A stretch of DNA of 16,860 nucleotides from Geobacter sp. (GTDB lineage: Bacteria; Desulfobacterota; Desulfuromonadia; Geobacterales; Geobacteraceae), in contig RPRC01000150.1 of assembly GCA_003857395.1 (NCBI GenBank), positions 1-16,860 on the forward strand. The letters run 5' to 3'. Shown one piece after another: positions 1 to 5,752 of the stretch. A program made the position numbers and the translations under genes. A model generated the notes under the pieces. That model made no database searches, was not told where the DNA came from, and worked only from the letters and a program-made list of their open reading frames with translations. How positions within the stretch are numbered: position 1 is the first letter of the stretch; every line of letters begins with the position of its first letter.

Positions 1-24
1 ATATACGTACAGCATAACCGCTTG

Positions 25-106
25 CAAAAGTGGACAGGAGTACTTTTTTCTTGTTGACAACTGACAACCATATCAGTTTCCATCCGGAAACTCCGGATGT
101 GAAACT
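25..106. repeat. Repeat debris with hairpin copy of boundary motif
   Basis: Seen: CAAAAGTGGA (25-34) and GTACTTTT (40-47) recur as reverse complements at 9096-9105 and 9069-9076. Next to them is a hairpin. AGTTTC (75-80) pairs with GAAACT (101-106), ATCCGGA (82-88) pairs with TCCGGAT (92-98), and the loop is AAC. Both arms are versions of the boundary motif TTTTCATCCGGAAA found elsewhere in the window. I infer that this is part of a repeat or mobile-element relic family. No transposase is present. Confidence 0.6.
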
Positions 107-110
107 ATTG

Positions 111-251
111 GTTTTCAATTCGGAAACGAGGGATTTTTCGCCCTGGCAAGGAAATCAAGGAATTGCGCGGAGGCGTACATAGGTACGCCGCACAAGCAAG
201 CCCGCTGATTGACACAGCTAGGGCGGAAAAGAACCGTTTCCAGATGAAAAC
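111..251. repeat. Palindromic intergenic element A
   Basis: Seen: an imperfect palindrome of about 140 bp. Its ends are GTTTTCAATTCGGAAAC (111-127) and GTTTCCAGATGAAAAC (236-251), which are inverted copies of the boundary motif. Further in, TTTTCGCCCTGGC (135-147) pairs with 217-229, using two G-T/G-U pairs on the plus strand. AATCA (153-157) pairs with TGATT (206-210), and TTGC (163-166) with GCAA (196-199). The tip is GGCGTAC (172-178), loop ATAG, GTACGCC (183-189). The layout resembles a non-coding MITE or REP-like repeat. I see no gene in 1-329. Confidence 0.65.
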
Positions 252-329
252 TGTTTAGAATCTTGTGGAATGGAACTCCCTCAAGGCACCGAATGCTGCA
301 GTGTCTGGAAGCTTTTCGAATTGGGTTTA

Positions 330-716
330 CTACTCCGCCAAAACCCGGGATACGATTTCGATGACTTCTTGAGGGATGAAAGGCTTGAGGATAACATCCC
401 GTGCACCGATCGCCAGTGCGGCCTTGACATCGTCATCGTAGCCCATCCCGCTGCAGATCAACACCTTGGCCTTCGGATTAATGGAAAGGATATCCTTTGT
501 GGCATCAAAACCATTTTTTTGCGGCATATAAATATCGAGAATAACCAGTTCAGGACGGTGCAGACTGTATTTTTCCACCGCCTCGACACCATCGGCAGCC
601 TCCGCAATCACGGAAATACCTTTTTCCGCGAGAATAGTGCCGAGGAGTTTCCTGAAAAACAGTTCATCATCAACTATCATGACCGTTTTGGAGACTTGAG
701 CAGGATCAAGTTGCAT
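330..716 (-). CDS. CheY-like single-domain response regulator
   Basis: The 128-residue product is one receiver domain and no output domain. Visible receiver residues are the acidic pair D16-D17, the phospho-acceptor D61 (LVILDIYMPQKNG), the switch S89 (ICSG) and the conserved K111 before P112 (LKPF). Such proteins take phosphate from a histidine kinase and act by protein contact, either as chemotaxis CheY or as a phosphorelay intermediate. The start at 716 has a strong ribosome site, AAGGAGG, eight bases upstream of the ATG. It is the last gene of the minus-strand block, 254 bases after the ferredoxin, so it probably has its own promoter. The kinase partner cannot be told from the sequence; a FIST-MCP and a PAS sensor lie over 11 kb away. 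Confidence 0.93.
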   Translation of the reverse strand: MQLDPAQVSKTVMIVDDELFFRKLLGTILAEKGISVIAEAADGVEAVEKYSLHRPELVILDIYMPQKNGFDATKDILSINPKAKVLICSGMGYDDDVKAALAIGARDVILKPFIPQEVIEIVSRVLAE

Positions 717-775
717 AGTGTTCGCCTCCTCCTTGGCAGAGTGGTATCAATCCGTTTCTGCCGGAAAATCACACG

Positions 776-815
776 TGATGTTTTTGACATAGTAAGGATA
801 AATTTATTTTTTACA
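776..815 (-). promoter_or_regulatory. Possible promoter of the receiver gene
   Basis: On the minus strand an AT-rich stretch has TTGTAA, a 16-base spacer and TACTAT, about 60-90 bases upstream of the receiver gene start. Each box matches the sigma70 consensus at four of six positions. The prediction rests on spacing and AT content only. Confidence 0.3.
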
Positions 816-884
816 AGAATTTAATAGAGCCAGCCGCCAAAGACATTGGCAGAAAAGGGCACCCTCACAAAGAAAGGAGACAAC

Positions 885-897
885 GTTGACGGTCAAC
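885..897. promoter_or_regulatory. 13-bp perfect palindrome, possible operator
   Basis: GTTGAC-G-GTCAAC is a perfect 6+1+6 inverted repeat. It lies between the ferredoxin stop (971) and the receiver start (716), on the upstream side of the receiver. Size and symmetry fit a dimeric repressor site, but no regulator can be named and a chance palindrome is possible. Confidence 0.3.
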
Positions 898-970
898 ACC
901 TTGATATTATTTGAATAGCAATGCCCCCAGCGGGCTAGGTAAAGAGCGCCCCGCGGCATCCAGAAAATAT

Positions 971-1312
971 TCATCTCCGCCGTTCAGTTTTTTTCAAAAG
1001 CGAAAGAACATCCTCACGGCACGCTGTGTTTTTCACAAGAGACCTGACGATGCTGGAATATTCCCTGAAAACGATGCTGGATCTGCCGGTGATCTCATTC
1101 TTCTGCCTGCTGTAAACGCTTATGGCAAGATCAGGACACATTTCGGCACATTGAGCACAACCAACACATTTTTCCTGATACAGCAACACTGCTGCAACTC
1201 GGACGCTTTCTTCCTCAGGCACGTCCAGATCCAGAAGCCTTCTCGGGCAGGCTATCGTACAGAGGCCACACCCTTTGCACCTGGATCGATCGATTTCGAT
1301 CCTGGCAAACAT
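971..1312 (-). CDS. Small 2x[4Fe-4S] ferredoxin, KorD-like
   Basis: The 113-residue product carries two complete [4Fe-4S] motifs: C12-C15-C18-C22P (CKGCGLCTIACP) and C49-C52-C55-C59P (CVGCAQCAEMCP). The arrangement resembles the delta (ferredoxin) subunit of 2-oxoacid:ferredoxin oxidoreductases and other low-potential electron carriers. The alpha and beta subunits are not in the window, so this seems a stand-alone carrier or partner. A basic tail of about 40 residues (from around residue 72) is not part of the ferredoxin fold. I chose the ATG at 1312 because GAGGA lies seven bases upstream and the cluster motif begins at residue 12; the frame stays open to 1393. The next gene upstream is a radical SAM protein, which needs a low-potential electron donor, so a functional link is possible but not shown. 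Confidence 0.88.
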   Translation of the reverse strand: MFARIEIDRSRCKGCGLCTIACPRRLLDLDVPEEESVRVAAVLLYQEKCVGCAQCAEMCPDLAISVYSRQKNEITGRSSIVFREYSSIVRSLVKNTACREDVLSLLKKTERRR

Positions 1313-1617
1313 GATAAATTCCTCATTTTCTGCAATAGACAGTGCACACGTCGGGAGAGGTACCAAGCGGCACTGATTCAAACGGAACAGCAAAAATAGT
1401 GCTGCAAAGAAAAGAAATAAGGGTGCTGCTAATAAATGTCGCGCTAATAATGATGGTTTCGCTCAGTTGCTGTCCGGAAATATTTCCGGCAGAATTTCGA
1501 AGAATTTTATCTTAATAAGAACGTTCCCCAGCGAACACAGGGAAACCCTACCCTATTTAGTGATAGTTGTCAAAGCAGGTAATCCGGAACTCACCGCAAA
1601 CCGCCTGCCGCGGCATG
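1313..1617. other. Intergenic gap with a 16-bp perfect palindrome
   Basis: No gene is supported in this 305-base stretch. The notable item is CCGGAAATATTTCCGG at 1474-1489, a perfect palindrome about 160 bases upstream of the ferredoxin start. A close relative, GCGAAATATTTCCGC, lies at 12350-12364 upstream of the FIST-MCP gene. It may be an operator or part of the ferredoxin promoter. No U-rich hairpin terminator for the radical SAM gene was seen. Confidence 0.45.
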
Positions 1618-3486
1618 TCACGCGAGGCAAACGATTCCCTCAGCCACGGCAAAAGCAAGAAACTCTTGAGCATCTTCCAGGGGTAGTGCCAGCTCCTTGG
1701 CAATACGGCGAGCAGCTACTGTCCCATCAAGCCTTTTCAGCAGATGGAAGTATGGCTCGGCCAGTGATTCCGTGGCAACCTCGCCGGAACGTGGATAGAT
1801 TGCGGCAAATGAGCCAGCAGGCTGCAGCCTGCTGCAGAGAAACTGCAGATCGGGCTCTCCCACATCCAGCAGCTCCAGAATCTCGTAGCTGAATACCGCC
1901 AGCCGGGTCGATGCCGCAATGATCAGCGGCTGGGAGAGCAGATCAATTCGTGCCAACTCCCGGCGGGAAAGAACTCTGGCTGGAACCGCAAGCAGGGTCA
2001 CTGCATACTGGTGGTGATACTCGACGTAATCCAGAGCTGCAGCAAGCAGCCGCTTTGATTTCCGCAGAACAAATATCTCCGATAAAAATCCCCGCTGCAA
2101 CTGATGAATATCCTCATCCTGATAGTCCTTCTCGGTACAATCCTTTTCCCCTTTTTTCTCCAGCCAGCTCGAAAATGCCCCAAGAAACTCGGCCGGGGAC
2201 ATACGCAACCCGGCAACGATGCCATTGAACCAGGCAACGGACTTGCCGCGACTATAAAAAATATCGCAGGCATCAGCCAGCCGCTTTGCCGCAAGCAGAT
2301 CGTCAGCCGAAAAAGATGGAGACTCCAGGATTGTATAGGGGGGATTCGGCAGATGTCGCAGTTTCAACTCTTCGGCCCGAGAGGCCAGGACTGTTCCGGG
2401 AAGGACCGCCAGGGGAAAGATGGCAAGGCTGTTGGGGTAGAGGCCAAGGGCGAAGTCAAGGGTCTCCCGGAAACGTGCCAGGCTGTCGCCCGGCAGGCCA
2501 AAGATAAGGTCGAAGCCGAACACCACTCCTTCCCTGTTGAGGAGTCCAATTTTCTCAGCGAACTCACGACGATTCAGAGGCCGGCGCACAGAACGGGACA
2601 CCGCGGGGTCGGCGGTCTGGAGCCCGATCTGCAGCGAACACTTCATGCTGCCGAACAGACGAGCCTGTTCCGCGTCCAGCAATTCCGCCCTTGCCTCGAA
2701 ATGGAAGTGCACATGGGGAGCCTTCTTTCGGATCAATCGCAGCAAGGCTTTGGCCCGAGATCCGTCCATGTTGAAGGTTGAGTCGAGCACCACCACCTGG
2801 CTGGCACCGTGGTGAACCAGGTAGTCCAGTTCCGCCTCCAGCCTTCCGGTCGGAAAGCGGCGTACGGTCCGGTCGCCCATGCCGTCGAAGCAAAAATCGC
2901 AGCCGAAGGAACAGCCCCGCGTCAACTGCCAGAGCACACCAGCGGGAATGGAGCTGTCCAGGATGCCGGACAGGTACGGCGACGGGAGAGCGCCAAGATC
3001 GGCAACCGGCGCCCTCCTGCTTTGTTCGATTCCTGAAACCGTCCTTCGGGCAATCCCGGAGACTCCCTCGATAGAAACACCTTCCTCAAGACGGTCGATC
3101 ACCTCACGCAGCGTCACCTCCCCCTCCCCCAGCACCAGGAAGTCGAAGCCCGCAACGGCAAGCAGTCCGGACGGATCGGCTGTTGCCTCAGGCCCCCCGG
3201 CAAAGACCGTCAGGGAAGGCAACTCCCGACGCAACATATTTGCAAGGGTGAGGCACTCGTCCCGGTTCCAGACATAGAGGGAAAAACCCACAAAATCCGG
3301 TCTTACGGCAAGAATGGAGCGGGAAATTTCGGCTAAGGAATCGCCAGAGAAGTAATCGGCAAAGGAGACCGCAACCGGTCGAACCGTTCCCGAACGGGCA
3401 TCGAGTGAAGCCTTGAGGCAGGCGGCTGCCAAGGGGACGGCCTGTGGTGAATGAAATGCGTGGATGGTTACCAGGTGAAGATGCAT
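1618..3486 (-). CDS. B12-binding-type radical SAM protein (DUF4080-like)
   Basis: The 622-residue product has three parts. Residues 1-130 look like a cobalamin-binding-type Rossmann domain (VGFSLYVWN at 67-75, AGGPEA at 96-101, LGEGE at 119-123). Residues 185-400 are a radical SAM barrel with the cluster motif C192-x3-C196-x2-C199 (CSFGCDFC). The rest, about 400-622, resembles the DUF4080 C-terminal region seen in this subgroup. Radical SAM enzymes cleave S-adenosylmethionine with a [4Fe-4S] cluster to start radical chemistry. The B12-type subgroup includes methylases and ring-forming enzymes, but the substrate here is unknown. The ATG at 3486 has AAGGG about seven bases upstream. The start overlaps the end of an ArsR-like remnant. 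The ferredoxin follows downstream on the same strand and could supply electrons. Confidence 0.9.
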   Translation of the reverse strand: MHLHLVTIHAFHSPQAVPLAAACLKASLDARSGTVRPVAVSFADYFSGDSLAEISRSILAVRPDFVGFSLYVWNRDECLTLANMLRRELPSLTVFAGGPEATADPSGLLAVAGFDFLVLGEGEVTLREVIDRLEEGVSIEGVSGIARRTVSGIEQSRRAPVADLGALPSPYLSGILDSSIPAGVLWQLTRGCSFGCDFCFDGMGDRTVRRFPTGRLEAELDYLVHHGASQVVVLDSTFNMDGSRAKALLRLIRKKAPHVHFHFEARAELLDAEQARLFGSMKCSLQIGLQTADPAVSRSVRRPLNRREFAEKIGLLNREGVVFGFDLIFGLPGDSLARFRETLDFALGLYPNSLAIFPLAVLPGTVLASRAEELKLRHLPNPPYTILESPSFSADDLLAAKRLADACDIFYSRGKSVAWFNGIVAGLRMSPAEFLGAFSSWLEKKGEKDCTEKDYQDEDIHQLQRGFLSEIFVLRKSKRLLAAALDYVEYHHQYAVTLLAVPARVLSRRELARIDLLSQPLIIAASTRLAVFSYEILELLDVGEPDLQFLCSRLQPAGSFAAIYPRSGEVATESLAEPYFHLLKRLDGTVAARRIAKELALPLEDAQEFLAFAVAEGIVCLA

Positions 3487-3650
3487 GGAAACCCTTCTAT
3501 TCCTGACCGGTATCGGTTTACTACCAATTCCAGATCAAGGATGATCTCAAGGCGGCGAGGATTGAGGTTGCGAGGCGAACTGAAGAGTACGTTGAGCAGC
3601 CGAAGACGAACCAACGCAGAGAGGGCCTTGATATGGAATTGGATTGACAC
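3468..3650 (-). pseudogene. Probable truncated ArsR-type regulator remnant
   Basis: A 60-codon frame with a GTG start lies four bases after the exonuclease stop. Its sequence has the shape of an ArsR winged helix-turn-helix. KALSALVRLRLLNVL matches the family's 'KALADPTRLRILxLL' opening helix. LNPRRLEIILDLELVVNRY lines up with the 'LxVxELxxxLxLxqstVSRHL' helix-turn-helix. The recognition helix breaks off after residue 46 and the frame ends inside the start of the radical SAM gene, so the wing and dimer helices are missing. There is no convincing ribosome site. I read it as a decayed repressor gene. It could be a chance resemblance or a small coupled peptide. Confidence 0.35.
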
Positions 3651-3653
3651 CTT

Positions 3654-4604
3654 TTATACGTCCCGTACCGAAAACCGGGAATAGGCGTCGATCCGGTTAA
3701 TCTCGACGGAACCGGTATTCCCACCGGGATAGATCTCCGCAGCGAGATACGCCAGTTCATCCGCCTCCTGATCGAAGGGGACGGATATCCACCAGCCTTT
3801 TGTTCCCCCTCGTGAGCCGTCGTTCCAGCGATAGCCGCGTTGCTTCAGGGCATCTTTCTTATCAAAGGGAGCGCCAACCGCGTAGATCTTGGCAGAGACC
3901 TCCGCCGAGGCCGTCAGCAGAGCCTTGAAGATGGGTGTATCGGAAACGGGAAGCCTGCCCAGCAGGAGCCCCAGCAGACCCTCGGTATCATCCAGGGCCC
4001 GATGGGCATTGATGCAATAGCCGCCGCACTTGTAGAGCAAGTATTCCAGCGTGCGGGAGGAAATCCTTTCCGCCTGCCAATTGACCTGGGAGACGGTACA
4101 GGCCCAGGGGATGTTCATGAAAATGGGGAACCGGGCTTCGACGAATTTCCTGTCGAACGCAGCATTGTGGGCAATCACGAGACTCGCTTTTTTCGCCATC
4201 TCTTCAACCTGTCCATCGTCGAAAGCTTGCCCAGCCACCATTTCATCGGTAATGCCGGTAATCTGAATGATCTCTTCAGCCAAGGGAACACCGGGGTCTT
4301 CAAAGCCGGAATATCGGCCAATGATCCTGATGATGGCACCGGTTTCAGGGTCGTATTCGAAGGCCACGATTCCCAATTCGATGATCCGGTCCTGAGCATG
4401 GTCCAGCCCGGTCGTTTCGGTGTCGAGACAAAGTGCTATCCGGGATCCGGGAACGGATTTCCCGCTAAAGCGGTGGTCTCGCGCCAGGTCAATCTTACGG
4501 AGTACCACGAAATCGCCGCTGGAGAGCAAGGTCGATACGGCAATCTCGATATCCAGGGAGTTCGGGGAGTCGTTACGGGTTTTTGAGGATTTCGATTTCT
4601 TCAT
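3654..4604 (-). CDS. DnaQ-like 3'-5' exonuclease with extra C-terminal domain
   Basis: The 316-residue product contains a DEDDh exonuclease domain at about 55-215. The metal-binding residues are D61 and E63 (LDTETTGLDH), D151 (IAHNAAFDRKF), and H201 with D206 (HRALDDTEGL). The family removes nucleotides from 3' ends using two metal ions, as in the proofreading subunit of DNA polymerase III. This is probably a stand-alone relative, since the polymerase subunit is usually smaller and lacks this tail. Residues 238-292 (APFDKKDALKQRGYRW ... WWISVP) resemble the small 'KDxaKxxGxrWd...W' domain (DUF5710-like) of DNA-processing proteins. The start ATG overlaps the YaeQ stop as TAATG, and GAAGGGA lies upstream, so the two genes are probably translated together. 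Confidence 0.9.
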   Translation of the reverse strand: MKKSKSSKTRNDSPNSLDIEIAVSTLLSSGDFVVLRKIDLARDHRFSGKSVPGSRIALCLDTETTGLDHAQDRIIELGIVAFEYDPETGAIIRIIGRYSGFEDPGVPLAEEIIQITGITDEMVAGQAFDDGQVEEMAKKASLVIAHNAAFDRKFVEARFPIFMNIPWACTVSQVNWQAERISSRTLEYLLYKCGGYCINAHRALDDTEGLLGLLLGRLPVSDTPIFKALLTASAEVSAKIYAVGAPFDKKDALKQRGYRWNDGSRGGTKGWWISVPFDQEADELAYLAAEIYPGGNTGSVEINRIDAYSRFSVRDV

Positions 4605-5152
4605 TATAAGGTCCCTTCTCCTCCCTTAACCTGAAGATGTGTTTCCAGTGTCTCATCGGCCACGGCAAGGTACAGGGAACCTTCCGTTCTGGTAACCGAC
4701 CATCGTATGGTTCTCTCCAGCAGGGAAACCAGACGGGAAATGAACTTCTGGTCGATAGTGATGGAAGTCAGATTGCGGACGCCCTCAAGCTTCGGCAGGT
4801 GTTCCTTCTCCCAAACCGGCAGCGAATTCCCGCACGATAAAAGTGCCACACGCTCACAGTGCCGGCTCGCCTTGAGCAGTCGGTCAGAATCGGGAAGGCC
4901 AACCTCAACCCAGAGGAGCGTTCGTCCGTCGGCGCCCTTCAGCCAGAGGTCAGGCTCATCCCCTGCTGAGATTCCCTTTGTGAACTCAAGATCAGGTTCA
5001 AAGAAAAGCGCGTATGCCAGGAGGCGGGCAACAAGCCGCTCCTCCGTTTCCGAAGGATGACGGGCAACCGTGGCCTGGAGCGATTCATAGATCTGCCGGT
5101 CGATGTCAGAGAGTTCCAGCGAAAAACGATAGATTGTTGACGGCAGTGCCAT
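4604..5152 (-). CDS. yaeQ: YaeQ family protein
   Basis: The 182-residue product matches the usual length and pattern of YaeQ: an N-terminal STIYRFSLELSDIDR strand region, then HPSETEERLVARLLAYALF (32-50), EPDLW (66-70) and LLWVEVGLPDSDRLLKAS (79-96). The family has a fold related to PD-(D/E)XK nucleases; candidate acidic residues here are D68 and E83, with K94 nearby. In enterobacteria YaeQ was linked to compensation for loss of the antiterminator RfaH, but its biochemical role is not settled. The start at 5152 has an AAGGGGA site about 11 bases upstream. It shares one base with the downstream exonuclease gene (TAATG), suggesting coupled expression and perhaps a shared nucleic-acid substrate. 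Confidence 0.9.
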   Translation of the reverse strand: MALPSTIYRFSLELSDIDRQIYESLQATVARHPSETEERLVARLLAYALFFEPDLEFTKGISAGDEPDLWLKGADGRTLLWVEVGLPDSDRLLKASRHCERVALLSCGNSLPVWEKEHLPKLEGVRNLTSITIDQKFISRLVSLLERTIRWSVTRTEGSLYLAVADETLETHLQVKGGEGTL

Positions 5153-5177
5153 GTAAGAAGGTCCCCTTATGTGTGTT

Positions 5178-5211
5178 CCGTTTCAGGCTGTTGAAAAATC
5201 GTTTTCAAACC
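5178..5211 (-). other. Hairpin between the YaiI and YaeQ genes
   Basis: On the minus strand AGGC-ggt-TTGAAAA, a CGAT loop, then TTTTCAA-ca-GCCT forms a two-part stem. No U-run follows, so it is a weak terminator candidate. It could be an attenuator, a processing site or a repeat relic. Confidence 0.35.
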
Positions 5212-5216
5212 GCCTG

Positions 5217-5681
5217 TTATTGCGGCCTCTGGCCCCGCAAAATGCGGCTGAGGAGACTGTCCAGTGACGCGGCAAAGCGCTGCCGGTCGGTATTGTTAAA
5301 CGGTGGAGGCCCACCCTGCACATAGCCTCCGGATCTCAACTCCATCATCAGGTCCCGTATGGAGAGTCGCTCTCCTACGTTTTCCTCCGTGTAAATCTCT
5401 CCCCGAGGATCCACGGCAATCCCTCCGCCGGCAACAATCCTTGCGGCAAGTGGTATGTCGGCAGTAACAACCAGGTCGCTCGTCGCAATGTTGTCGACAA
5501 TATAATCATCCGCGACATCGAAACCTTCATCAACCACCACCGAGTCAACCAGGTGGGCATTATGTTTGGTCAGCTCCTTGTTTGCCACCAGACATACCGG
5601 AATGTTCAATCTTTCCGAGGCCCGAAAGATGATATCCTTGATCACCCTCGGGCAGGCATCGGCATCAACCCATATTCTCAT
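5217..5681 (-). CDS. YaiI/YqxD family (DUF188) protein
   Basis: The 154-residue product fits the UPF0178/YaiI family. The start WVDADACP (D6, D8, C10) is the family signature. VANKELTKH (33-40), [14 protein letters not shown] (51-64), VVTADIPLA (71-79) and the late [14 protein letters not shown] (123-136) are also typical. The fold is PIN-like and the conserved aspartates suggest a metal-dependent nucleic-acid enzyme, but no activity is established for the family. I chose the ATG at 5681 because AAAGGTG is five bases upstream and the signature starts at once; the frame extends to 5720 without a ribosome site. It stands 71 bases after the helicase gene with a TATAAT box in between. Confidence 0.92.
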   Translation of the reverse strand: MRIWVDADACPRVIKDIIFRASERLNIPVCLVANKELTKHNAHLVDSVVVDEGFDVADDYIVDNIATSDLVVTADIPLAARIVAGGGIAVDPRGEIYTEENVGERLSIRDLMMELRSGGYVQGGPPPFNNTDRQRFAASLDSLLSRILRGQRPQ

Positions 5682-5694
5682 AATCACCTTTAAT

Positions 5695-5701
5695 ATTATA
5701 T
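5695..5701 (-). promoter_or_regulatory. Possible -10 box for the YaiI gene
   Basis: The minus strand has a perfect TATAAT about 15-20 bases upstream of the chosen ATG. The -35 region is poor. The gap between stop and TATAAT is short, so it may be a secondary promoter inside a longer transcript. Confidence 0.3.
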
Positions 5702-5752
5702 GTATTCTGGTTTTTGACACGGGAACGTATTCCTAAAGTATCCCGGTTCCCC

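Noticed and set aside
270..824. Plus-strand frame of 184 codons over the receiver gene
   Set aside because: It lies opposite a complete CheY-like domain with all key residues; its product shows no family pattern.
905..955. GC-rich imperfect hairpin after the ferredoxin stop as a terminator
   Set aside because: The stem is interrupted by several mismatches and no U-run follows on the minus strand.
1313..1393. 27-codon upstream extension of the ferredoxin frame
   Set aside because: No ribosome site before that ATG, whereas GAGGA precedes the internal ATG that starts just before the cluster motif.
2104..2781. Plus-strand frame of 225 codons opposite the radical SAM gene
   Set aside because: Antisense shadow in a GC-rich coding region; the opposite strand carries the cluster motif and domain order.
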